NCBI GenBank assembly: GCA_964413535.1
Contig: CAYPTB010000029.1
Location: 124,001-188,000 of the forward strand
DNA length: 64,000 bases
Source of the DNA: CAYPTB01 sp964413535
Lineage (GTDB): Bacteria; Planctomycetota; UBA1135; GCA-002686595
Reading direction: 5' to 3'
In this document: positions 26,401 through 33,540 of the stretch, one piece after another
Layout: every line of letters starts with the position of its first letter
How positions within the stretch are numbered: position 1 is the first letter of the stretch
Notes under the pieces: model-generated
What the model was told of the DNA's origin: nothing
The model's input: only the letters and a program-made list of their open reading frames with translations
Databases searched by the model: none
Position numbers and translations under genes: made by a program

Positions 26401-26533
26401 CCTCGTCGAGAGAATGAGGGCGGAGCTGGCGGAGAGCTTCTACCGCTTCGCTCCCCTGGTGGAGGCGATCGTCACGAGCCGACAGTTCCTCTACCGGCGC
26501 TGCGCCGACCCGAGCGAGCAGGAGGAGGGGTGA
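23438..26533 (+). CDS. DUF1587/1595/1592/1588/1585 cytochrome-type protein
   Basis: The 1031-aa exported protein has an N-terminal hydrophobic segment (11-28) and a haem-binding CIECH (56-60). It then carries the ordered modules of the planctomycete 'PSCyt' family: DUF1587 (LRRLSNSEYDNTVRDLTG, near 142), DUF1595 (FAERAYRRPLARSERDAL), DUF1592 (LASRLSYFLWSSMPDEEL), DUF1588 (SCASCHARFDSLGLVFEGYG, near 900) and DUF1585 at the end. A ~250-residue poorly conserved insert separates DUF1587 from DUF1595. The function of the family is unknown; haem motifs suggest periplasmic electron transfer coupled to its constant neighbour DUF1552. GTG 23438 is used as start. The stop is one base from the next gene. 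Confidence 0.9.
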   Translation: MSTSDEERRGLGPVVGVLLVLGTVPLLTARDVEASARAELERTLIRTIEPFIESYCIECHGGNEPAADLDLRAFAAPDALIRDDPRLVRMRDRLEAGEMPPDEARQPPDDLRRRVVAWLDTVRADEARRNAGDPGPVPLRRLSNSEYDNTVRDLTGVDMRLTREFPVDPANSAGFDNSGESLSMSPTLLAKYLEAARRVGDQLVLTPDGFRFAPHPMLVDTDREKYAIKRIVDFYDRQPTDYVDYFEAAWRFRHRAALRKPSATLTEVATDACVSVEYLNSVWRILEGATDASDRVGPIAKLRALWRALPGPDASQDAVRAGCVEMRDFVVRIRHHTVEQFEAPVVDGLGITSQPLMSWKLRAFASHRMDFDRGALRIAGEPPPRGSEPSEEAHGHEGTSRAAVQSARRRASDPDLEVPKDEWGVYETSFARFCSVFPDAFYVRERGLFFPDYSRDRGRLLSAGYHNVTGFFRDDAPLVELILDDDGRRELDALWEEFDFIADHSLRTWVQFLFDKSGEVEGRGRGSGWERPSPDLDVGASSVVFELRDAYLARARVSDDPAALAAIREHFRRVDETLRAVEHMRACAEPLHRRALLEFAERAYRRPLARSERDALAAHYETLRYGSGLTHEEAMRDSIVGVLMSPKFLYRLERIEVGTDDGWREASDDSSAAPARVELVQPLSGHALASRLSYFLWSSMPDEELLAHAAGGDLRDPAVVVAQARRMLKDPRVRGLVVDFAGNWLGFRRFEEHNAVDRERFPSFDKKLRSAMFLEPVKFIENVIRDDGSVLDLLYGTHTFVNSTLAEHYAIPASIAGDEWIRIDDARPHGRGGLLTMAVLLTQNAHGLRTSPVKRGYWVASRLLGEAISPPPDSVPRLPEDEATSELRMSALLERHAADPSCASCHARFDSLGLVFEGYGPIGERRSADLAQRPVDTRVSFPNGEFGDGPEDLRSYVREHREGEFADTLCRKLLAFGLGRSLLPSDELLVERMRAELAESFYRFAPLVEAIVTSRQFLYRRCADPSEQEEG

Positions 26534-26534
26534 A

Positions 26535-27842
26535 ATGAGTCCCCGTCCCGCGACCGACATCTCGCGCCGAGCCGTCCTGCGCGGCCTCGGGGTCGCGATG
26601 GCTCTCCCGTGGCTCGAATCGCTCGCGCCGGCGGCGCTCTCGTCGTCCCGCGACGGCTTCCCCAAGCGCTTCGCGGTCCTGTTCATGGGGAACGGGGTGA
26701 ACGGCGAGCACTGGACCGCCCACGGCTCGGGCGCGGACATGCGGCTCGGCAAGACGCTCTCGCCACTCGAGCCGTGGAAGCGCGAGATCAACGTGGTCCA
26801 CGGCCTGTTCAACCCGAGGTCCGTCGGCAACGGCATCCACCCCGCGCAGACGGGAGGGTTGCTCTCGGGAGCGCGGGTGCGCAAGGGAACGATCATCGGC
26901 GCAGGCGTCACCGTGGATCAGGTCATCGCCGACTCCATCGGTCGCGACACCCTGCTGCCGAGCATCGTGCTCGCCTGCGAGCGACAGATCACCGGATACC
27001 ACGAGACACAGTTCTCGATGGCGTACAGCTCGTACCTGTCGTGGCACACTCCGTGTTCTCCCGTTCCGAACGAGGTGTACCCGTCGCGCGCGTTCGACAG
27101 CCTCTTCGCGAACGGGTGCGGCTTCCGCGACGTGAGTATCCTCGACCGAGTGATGGAGGACGCCAAGAGCCTCGAGCGCGCCATCGGCGCCGAAGACCGC
27201 GCCAAGCTCGACGAGTACCTGACGAGCGTGCGCGAGCTCGAGAAACGCGTCGATCGCCTGAAGGGCCAGGCGGAAGGGCGGCCGGCCGACCGCGCGGTCC
27301 CGCCGATGCAGCGGCCGCCGAGCGGCATGCCCGAGGACCTGCGCGAGCACGCGCGCGCGATGTGCGACATCATCGCGGTGGCCTTCCAGACCGACAGGAC
27401 GCGTGTGGCGACGCTGCTGCTCGCCCGGGACATGTCGTCGCTCTACTACCCGTTCCTCGACGTGAGCGACGGCCACCACGCCGTGTCGCACGACAGCGAC
27501 TCCGACGCCTATGAGAGCATCGTCCGCTTTCACGTGGAGCAGTTCGCCCATCTGCTCGAGCGGCTCGCGGGCATGCCCGAGGGTGACGGCACGGTGCTGG
27601 ACAGCTCGTGTCTAGTGTTCCTGTCGAGCATGTGGAACGGGACGACGCACGACAACTCGAAGCTGCCGCTCGTCCTCGCCGGCGGGCTGGGAGGAACACT
27701 CCGCACCGGGCGGACGCTCGACTACACGCAAGCCGACGAGAAGAACCGGAAGACGTGCAGCTTGTACCTCTCCATCATGGATCGGATGGGAGTGGAGCTC
27801 GATCGGTTCGGCGACGCCGAGACGCCCCTGCAGGGGCTGTAG
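26535..27842 (+). CDS. DUF1552 protein, Tat-exported
   Basis: The 435-aa protein begins with a twin-arginine signal (SRRAVLRGLG, residues 10-19, then a hydrophobic stretch ending near APAAL). The body has the DUF1552 pattern: KRFAVLFMGNGVN near the start, then LSPLEPWKREINVVHGL, and a C-terminal LDSSCLVFLSSMWNGTTHDN and PLVLAGGLGG, related to the DUF1501/sulfatase-like superfamily. It is almost always next to a DUF1592-type gene and the two are thought to act together outside the cytoplasm. Tat export implies folding or cofactor loading in the cytosol. It starts one base after the upstream stop. Confidence 0.9.
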   Translation: MSPRPATDISRRAVLRGLGVAMALPWLESLAPAALSSSRDGFPKRFAVLFMGNGVNGEHWTAHGSGADMRLGKTLSPLEPWKREINVVHGLFNPRSVGNGIHPAQTGGLLSGARVRKGTIIGAGVTVDQVIADSIGRDTLLPSIVLACERQITGYHETQFSMAYSSYLSWHTPCSPVPNEVYPSRAFDSLFANGCGFRDVSILDRVMEDAKSLERAIGAEDRAKLDEYLTSVRELEKRVDRLKGQAEGRPADRAVPPMQRPPSGMPEDLREHARAMCDIIAVAFQTDRTRVATLLLARDMSSLYYPFLDVSDGHHAVSHDSDSDAYESIVRFHVEQFAHLLERLAGMPEGDGTVLDSSCLVFLSSMWNGTTHDNSKLPLVLAGGLGGTLRTGRTLDYTQADEKNRKTCSLYLSIMDRMGVELDRFGDAETPLQGL

Positions 27843-28003
27843 CGCGACGGTCGCGCCACACGATTACTTCGATTTCGGTTCCGGCCGGAAGTCGACGGAG
27901 GCCGAGCTCGGTGCGCGGCGCTCGGGCTCCATCCCGCGGATCCCTTCGCAGCGGACGGCGCTTTGCCTTTGCAGGCTGTCCCGACTCGACGCATGATGCG
28001 CGC

Positions 28004-28243
28004 ATGCTCCGCCGGACGCCCAAGCTCGAAGCCTTCGAGCGCGAGCAGATTCGCTCCCGCCCCTCCGGACCGGATGGCATCCGGCAGGCCTTCCGCATCT
28101 ACGAGGCGCTGTACGTCGAGGCCAGACGGCTGGGCGTCCTTCCCGGCGACGATCCCCTGGCCGGGATCGACGTCGACATCCGATTGGCGAAGGCCCTGCA
28201 TGTTCGTAGACCTGCTCGCGAGGATCGCCCGGGCGCTGGATGA
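28004..28243 (+). CDS. Small partner protein of the AbiEii-like nucleotidyltransferase
   Basis: The 79-aa protein has predicted helices and the pattern KLEAFEREQIRS...RQAFRIYEALYVEARRLGVL...DPLAGIDVDIRLAKAL. This arrangement recurs directly upstream of AbiEii-like nucleotidyltransferase genes in many bacteria. It overlaps the following gene by 44 bases, an unusually long overlap implying co-translation. By analogy it may be the antitoxin or a substrate-recognition helper; which of these is not known to me. It has no DNA-binding motif that I can see. Confidence 0.65.
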   Translation: MLRRTPKLEAFEREQIRSRPSGPDGIRQAFRIYEALYVEARRLGVLPGDDPLAGIDVDIRLAKALHVRRPAREDRPGAG

Positions 28244-28742
28244 CGCGCGGATCGACTACATGGTCATCGGCGGCCAAGCCGTCCTGATCCATGGCGAGCC
28301 GCGGCTGACCCGCGACATCGACGTCACGCTGGGCGCCTCCCTCGATCGCCTCGACGAGGTCGTGCAGGTCGTTCGACGGATCGGGCTCGAGCCGCTCGTG
28401 GATCCGAAGACCTTTGCTCCCGACACGATGGTCGTCCCGTGCAGCGATCCGCGAACGGAGATCCGGGTCGATGTCGTCCTCGCGGACTCGCCGTACGAGA
28501 TCGAGGCGATGCAGCGGACGGTGTCGGTCGAGATGGCCGGACATCCCGTGCGCTTCGCGTCACCGGAGGACCTCGTCATCCACAAGGTCATCGCAGGCCG
28601 CGCACGCGATCTCGACGACGCACGGAGCGTCGTGCTGCGCCACCCCGCGCTCGACCGCGAGCTCGTCCGGCGCTGGCTCGCCGATTACGGCGAGCTCCTG
28701 GACGAGCCGCTCCTCGAGCGATTCGAGGCTCTCGACCGCTGA
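28200..28742 (+). CDS. AbiEii/MNT-like nucleotidyltransferase
   Basis: The 180-aa protein has the minimal nucleotidyltransferase core: MVIGGQAVLIHGEPRLTRDID, with G24-G25 and the metal-binding aspartates D39 and D41, followed by RVDVVLADSPYE carrying a third acidic residue, and FASPEDLVIHKVIAGRARDLDD near the end. Related proteins are AbiEii-type toxins that modify tRNA or other targets with nucleotides, or DUF6036-type enzymes of unknown role. Together with the overlapping 79-aa gene it forms a compact two-gene module, a candidate toxin-antitoxin or phage-defence unit. Confidence 0.8.
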   Translation: MFVDLLARIARALDDARIDYMVIGGQAVLIHGEPRLTRDIDVTLGASLDRLDEVVQVVRRIGLEPLVDPKTFAPDTMVVPCSDPRTEIRVDVVLADSPYEIEAMQRTVSVEMAGHPVRFASPEDLVIHKVIAGRARDLDDARSVVLRHPALDRELVRRWLADYGELLDEPLLERFEALDR

Positions 28743-28815
28743 ATCGCCCTGCCGGACGTCGCGGAGGGACCGGTGGCGATCGAGACCCGGTGGGACCCGC
28801 TCGCTCCTGCGCGTT

Positions 28816-29232
28816 TCAGCGAGTCGCGGTGCGGCCTCGCGAGCGCACGAGTTGCACGATCCACCCGAGCGCGGCTCCGAGCGCGAAACCGGCCGGGCCG
28901 GTGAAGAAGATGCCGAGCAGCGGGCCCTGGTTCGCCTCCGGGGTGAGCACGATCGGCCCGAGGAAGCCCGCGGCGAACGCCACCACTCCGACTCCGATCG
29001 CACCGAGGATGGCACCGGCCGTGCGCCGGCGGGTCTCCGGGTCGCCGCCGTTCAGGGCGAAGGCGCCGAGCACGAGGGCGGCGGCCGCGAACGGCAGCGC
29101 CATGCACGTCTGGAGGAGATCGAGCCCCTCGAAGCCGCGCGCGACGTGCGACCCCACGACGAACAGGGGGAAGATCGACGCGAGCGCCGCGGCGCCGCCG
29201 GCGAAGATGCGGTAGAGCTTCAGGTTCGACAT
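28816..29232 (-). CDS. Small four-helix membrane protein
   Basis: The 138-aa protein has about four hydrophobic segments (roughly residues 8-28, 40-60, 70-92, 105-128) with short loops, so it is probably an integral inner-membrane protein. I recognise no family. A charged C-terminus (VRSRGRTATR) would face the cytosol. TACGAT sits 16 bases upstream of the ATG on the coding strand. It is divergent from the clostripain-type gene. Confidence 0.5.
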   Translation of the reverse strand: MSNLKLYRIFAGGAAALASIFPLFVVGSHVARGFEGLDLLQTCMALPFAAAALVLGAFALNGGDPETRRRTAGAILGAIGVGVVAFAAGFLGPIVLTPEANQGPLLGIFFTGPAGFALGAALGWIVQLVRSRGRTATR

Positions 29233-29292
29233 CGCGCCTTGGATCGTAGCGCGTCGGATCGGTCGTTGCCGTCCCGGCGTCCCGACTCAGCC

Positions 29293-29362
29293 TGTCACAG
29301 CTCGATGTCACGGCTTGTCACAGCTCGCCAAGGCGCCCCTTGCAGCGCCGGACCGAGTGACA
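29293..29362. promoter_or_regulatory. TGTCAC repeat array (candidate operator)
   Basis: TGTCACAGCTCG occurs at 29293-29304 and again at 29316-29327; a shortened TGTCACGGCT lies between (29306-29315). The inverted form GTGACA follows at 29357-29362. The array sits between the divergent small membrane protein gene and the clostripain-type protease gene, where a regulator would control either promoter. Confidence 0.4.
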
Positions 29363-29485
29363 TCATCCCTTACGACGTGCGCGATGATTCCGGCAAGGAG
29401 CCGGAGGGTCGAGCATGGCGGCCGTCGGTAGACTCGCACGACGCCTACTGCCCGAACCCGAACTCGAGCTCGGAGACCCACGACC

Positions 29486-30907
29486 ATGCGAGCGCTGGAA
29501 GCCTGCACAATCGTTCTGTGCCCGTTCCTCGCCCTGCCGACCTCGGCCCAGTCCAGCCCCGAGCGTCCGTGGACGCTGCTCGTCTACGGCGCGGCGGACA
29601 ACAATGCGGACGGGCCGATCCTCGAGTTCCTCGACGGCGTGCGCAAAGCGCTCGACGACGATCCGGGGATGGAGCTCGTGCTGTTCATCGATCGGCACGC
29701 GAGGTACTCGGACGATGCGACGCTGCTCGGCGAGGACTTCGCCGGCGCGCGGATCTACCGGCTGCGGCGGGACTCGGCCGAGCGGCTCGCGGCGAACGAG
29801 TTCTTCCCGGGCATGGACGACGGGGACCTGGAGCTCGACTCGGCGGATCCGGACGTGCTGCGGCGCTTCGTGGCGTTCGGGAAGGCGCGCTTTCCGGCGC
29901 AGCGCACCGGGCTGCTCGTCTACAGCCACGCGGACGGGCGCACGATGTGCCCCGACGAGACGAGCGGCACGGAGATGGAGATCCCGAAGCTCGCGGACGT
30001 CGTGCCGGCGGAGCAGTCGGTCGACTTCCTCGCGCTCGAGCTCTGCAACATGGGCGGGATCGAGGTGGCGTACGAGTGGCGGCCGTCGACGGCGGCGCGC
30101 TTCTCGGCCGACGTGCTCGTCGCGATTCCGAACGCGGGGCCGCCGCTCGACTGGGACCGCGCGTTCGCGCGCATCCGCTCGGCCGGCCACGCGACCGAGG
30201 CCCACGCGTCGGCGGTCGGTGGGCCGACCTTCGATCCGCGCACGCTCACGCCGGAGGAGTTCGGGAAGCTCGTCGTCGAGGAGGGCGAGCGCGGGCGGCG
30301 CGCCTTCGTGGCGGCGCACCCCGAGCACGCGGAGGACGCGCGCTACGAGGCCGCCGCGTGCTTCGACCTGCGGCGGGCGGAGGAGGTGAAGACGGCCGTC
30401 GACGCGCTCGCCGCCGCGCTCGCGCGCTCGGACTCCAAGCGCGCGTTCCTCGCGCTGCGCGAGCCCGGGCCGGACGGCCACGCGCTGAACTACATGCGCG
30501 GCGGCTTCCTCGTCGACCTCCACGATCTGTGCGCGCGGGCGGCGCGCTGCGAGGAGCTCGCGGAGGACGCGCGCAAGGCCGCGCTCGACGCGTGCATGGC
30601 GGTCGATCGCTTCGTGATCGCGTCGTTCGGCATGGATGGCTACCCGGGCTTCGAGCCGGGCGTGAACGGCGTCGCGATCGTGCTGCCCGTGGGCGACGAG
30701 CGCGATGGCAACGGCGTCCGCTGGAAGCGCTTCACGTGGTACACGCCGCTCGCCGCGCAGGGCTCGGGCGCACCATACGGCCGCTGGGGATTCCTCGACG
30801 GCGGCACGGCCGACGACGGCCGCGTCGAGACGTGGTTCGAGCTCCTGGACTCGTGGTTCGACGATCCGGCGGACCCCTCGGGCGGGCCGAACGGCTACCA
30901 CTGGTGA
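29486..30907 (+). CDS. Exported clostripain-type (C11) cysteine protease
   Basis: The 473-aa protein has an N-terminal signal peptide (through LPTSAQS). WTLLVYGAADNNADG is the first C11 landmark; the catalytic pair is visible in LLVYSHADG (H148) and LELCNMGGIEVAYE (C187), the standard His-Cys dyad of clostripain. C11 enzymes cleave after basic residues and often self-activate. The C-terminal half (about 250-470) is family-typical but less conserved. Being exported, it likely works in the periplasm or outside the cell. It is monocistronic and convergent with the sulfatase-fold lipoproteins. Confidence 0.85.
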   Translation: MRALEACTIVLCPFLALPTSAQSSPERPWTLLVYGAADNNADGPILEFLDGVRKALDDDPGMELVLFIDRHARYSDDATLLGEDFAGARIYRLRRDSAERLAANEFFPGMDDGDLELDSADPDVLRRFVAFGKARFPAQRTGLLVYSHADGRTMCPDETSGTEMEIPKLADVVPAEQSVDFLALELCNMGGIEVAYEWRPSTAARFSADVLVAIPNAGPPLDWDRAFARIRSAGHATEAHASAVGGPTFDPRTLTPEEFGKLVVEEGERGRRAFVAAHPEHAEDARYEAAACFDLRRAEEVKTAVDALAAALARSDSKRAFLALREPGPDGHALNYMRGGFLVDLHDLCARAARCEELAEDARKAALDACMAVDRFVIASFGMDGYPGFEPGVNGVAIVLPVGDERDGNGVRWKRFTWYTPLAAQGSGAPYGRWGFLDGGTADDGRVETWFELLDSWFDDPADPSGGPNGYHW

Positions 30908-30935
30908 CCGCGAGCGGCTCGCTTTCCGCCCGCGG
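30908..30935. terminator. Hairpin terminator candidate between convergent genes
   Basis: CCGCGAGCGG (30908-30917), an 8-base loop and CCGCCCGCGG (30926-30935) form a 10-bp stem with one A-C mismatch, immediately after the protease stop codon and before the convergent lipoprotein's end. No U-tract follows, so strength is uncertain. Confidence 0.45.
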
Positions 30936-30970
30936 ACGTCTATTCGGGGAGAGCCGAAGCGCGGCGCGCG

Positions 30971-33532
30971 TCAGTAGCCGAGGGCCTGGAGCTCGCGGAC
31001 GGCCTCGTCGGAGAGCACGGGGTCGGCGCCGAGGTCGGAGACGCTGCGCTGCGCTGCGAGGGTGCGCTCCGCGGCCGCCGTTGCCATCTGCTGCATGGCG
31101 TGGACGCGCTCGGGCTCGCGCTCGGCCAGGTTCGTGCGGCAGTCGGGGTCGCGCGCGAGGTCGTAGAGCTCGACGTGCGGGCCGCGCAGGAGGGCGGAGA
31201 GCGCCTCGCGTTCCTTCGGGCCGAAGCGCGCGTTCAAGCGCTTGACGACGTCGATCGAGAGGGGACCTTCGAGCACCTCGGGTGCGTGCTCCGCGAGCCA
31301 CGCGCGGGGGACGAGCGGGTTCGTGAGCTTGGTCGCGAGCAGGCTGTCGGCGTCGGGGTGGCGCACGACGAGCTTCCAGCCGTCGTAGCGCACCGAGAAC
31401 TGGCGCATGACGCCGCTCGACGTGATCGCGGGTGCGGGCTCGAGCTCGCGGCCCTCGAGGAGCGGCGCGAGCGAGCGGCCGTGCAGGTGCGCGTGCTCGC
31501 TCGTGAGGCCCACGAGCTCGCGCAGGGTCGGGTACAGGTCGACGAGCTGCACGATCGAGGCGACGCGCCGGCCGGCGTGGCGTGAGCCGGGCAGCTTGAC
31601 GACGAGCGGCACGCGCAGCACCGACTCCTCCATGACTCCGTGCCCGAAGTAGAAGTCGGATTCGTGCGCCGTCTCGCCGTGGTCGGCGGCGAGCACGATC
31701 AGCGCGTCGTCGTACAGGTCGCGCGCGCGCAGCTCGTCGAGGAACGCGCCCACCGCCGCGTCCATGGCGAGCACGCCCTCGTCGTAGAGCGCCTCGACGT
31801 CGTCGAGCGCGTGCGTGCCGTGCTCGCAAGTCTTGCCGAGCGCCCAGGCGCCGCAGGGCGCGATGTAGTTCGGGATGGCGCCGAAGACCTTCGCGACGGA
31901 GCCCGCGGGCGCCACGAGGTCGGGGTCGTAGAGCGCGTCGCCGTGGAAGCGCCCGGCGAACGGCTCCGGCGGCAGGTAGGGGCCGTGCACGTCGAACGCG
32001 TGCAGGAACGCGAAGTACGGCTCGCCTCCGCGCTGCGCGTCCAGCCACTCGAGCGCGCGTGCCACGACGTGCGCGACGCCGCCGGTCGCGATCTCCTTCG
32101 GGATGCTGCCCGCGCTCGCGTCGTAGAGGTCGAAGCCCTGCTCGAGGCCGGAGCTCTCGGTCAGCCAGGGGCTGTCGACGAAGGCGGCCGTGCGGTAGCC
32201 GCTCGCGTGCAGCATCTCGGCCAGACTCCAGCGGCCGTCTGCGAGACCGAACAGGTCGTAGGCCTCGCGGCTGCCCTGCGTCCTGTCGGGTCCGCGCGCG
32301 CGCAGGTTGCTGAAGGTGAACAGGCCGGACATGACCGACAGGTAGCTCGGGAGCGTCCAGGGCGCGTTCGTCACGCAGTGGTCGAAGGTGACGGCGTCCG
32401 CGGCGAAGCGCTCGATCGCGGGCGTCGTCGCGCGCGCGTAGCCGTAGAGCGACATGTGGCGCGCCGCGAGCGTGTCGATGCTGAGGAAAATGATCGGCGG
32501 CGGCGGTGCGCGTTGCTCGACGACGCGCAGGCGGTCGATCACGGCCGCCACGCCGGCCGGGGCGCTCCACGCGACCGAGAGGAGCGCGATAGCGTCCCCG
32601 AGGTCGGGGACGGCAAGCTCGCCGGTGAAGCTCCCGCCGGACGTCGGGAAGCGCCGCGCGGCCGCTCCGGTGAGCTCCTCGACCCGGCCGGTGCGCGGAT
32701 CGAGCGCCGTGAAGACGACTTCGACGTGGCCCGCGCCCGTCGCTTCGCCGCTCCACTCGACGCGCGCCGCGCCGGCGCGCTCGATCGCCCAGCGGGCGCC
32801 GGTCGAGTCCGCGAGGCGCAGCACGGGGGATCCCGACGCGCCGGTCTCGATGCGCGGGACGCGAGGCTCGCCGTAGCGCACCTCCGCGAGCGCGATGCCG
32901 CGCCAGTCGGGCGAGCGGCGCGTCCCGTGCACGACGAGCTCGAGCACGTTGTCGCCCAGGGTCCACAAGGGCTCGGGGCAGGGGAGCGTTCGCTGGAGCG
33001 GCGCGCTGGACGGCGCGAGCACGGCCAGGGAGACGCCGTTGAGCAGGACCTCGATCTCTTCTTCGCGTCCCTCGGCGAACGCTTCGGGCGGGCTCCACGA
33101 GGTGAGCTCGAGCACGCGGTCCGACCTCTGCAACACCGGGAGCCTCAGGCCTGCTCGGGACGTGCGCGTGAAGACGTGCGCCACGCCGTCCTGCTCGTGG
33201 GTGTCGGTATCCCAACCACCGAGCGAGTACTCGCCCCACTGGCGTTCGGGATCCGGCACGAGCACGCCCTGCTCCTCGATGAGCGCGAAGGGCTTCGCGC
33301 GCAGGAGGTCACGGGTGAAGGGAGCCGCTTCACCGCCCGCGGGTTCGCGCTCTCCGCAGGCGACGAGCGCGACGGCGAGCAGACCGGACGCGAACGCTGC
33401 CAGCGACGCCTGTGCTCCTGCGCCGCGAGTCGGAGCGCCTCGTGGCGATCGCACGGCGAACGCAGGCTGACGAACTCGGGCGAGCGTCGGCAGCGCGCGT
33501 GAACGAGATCGAGGGGCGAGGCGTTTCGTCAC
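30971..33532 (-). CDS. Sulfatase-fold lipoprotein, copy 2 (non-formylglycine)
   Basis: The 853-aa protein (GTG 33532) has a lipoprotein signal ending ALVACGE and then a ~320-residue N-terminal beta-rich domain. The alkaline phosphatase-superfamily core follows: PIIFLSIDTLAARHMSLYGY, the nucleophile loop APWTLPSYLSVMSG, LAADHGETAHESDFYFGHG and VPLVVKLPG. In true sulfatases the loop is CxPxR; here Thr393 replaces the Cys (TLPSY), so formylglycine cannot form and a phosphodiesterase or phosphotransferase-type activity is more likely. It is the downstream gene of a tandem pair, starting eight bases after its paralogue's stop. The first in-frame GTG further in (33454) is an alternative start. Confidence 0.8.
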   Translation of the reverse strand: MTKRLAPRSRSRALPTLARVRQPAFAVRSPRGAPTRGAGAQASLAAFASGLLAVALVACGEREPAGGEAAPFTRDLLRAKPFALIEEQGVLVPDPERQWGEYSLGGWDTDTHEQDGVAHVFTRTSRAGLRLPVLQRSDRVLELTSWSPPEAFAEGREEEIEVLLNGVSLAVLAPSSAPLQRTLPCPEPLWTLGDNVLELVVHGTRRSPDWRGIALAEVRYGEPRVPRIETGASGSPVLRLADSTGARWAIERAGAARVEWSGEATGAGHVEVVFTALDPRTGRVEELTGAAARRFPTSGGSFTGELAVPDLGDAIALLSVAWSAPAGVAAVIDRLRVVEQRAPPPPIIFLSIDTLAARHMSLYGYARATTPAIERFAADAVTFDHCVTNAPWTLPSYLSVMSGLFTFSNLRARGPDRTQGSREAYDLFGLADGRWSLAEMLHASGYRTAAFVDSPWLTESSGLEQGFDLYDASAGSIPKEIATGGVAHVVARALEWLDAQRGGEPYFAFLHAFDVHGPYLPPEPFAGRFHGDALYDPDLVAPAGSVAKVFGAIPNYIAPCGAWALGKTCEHGTHALDDVEALYDEGVLAMDAAVGAFLDELRARDLYDDALIVLAADHGETAHESDFYFGHGVMEESVLRVPLVVKLPGSRHAGRRVASIVQLVDLYPTLRELVGLTSEHAHLHGRSLAPLLEGRELEPAPAITSSGVMRQFSVRYDGWKLVVRHPDADSLLATKLTNPLVPRAWLAEHAPEVLEGPLSIDVVKRLNARFGPKEREALSALLRGPHVELYDLARDPDCRTNLAEREPERVHAMQQMATAAAERTLAAQRSVSDLGADPVLSDEAVRELQALGY

Positions 33533-33540
33533 CGCGTTCG

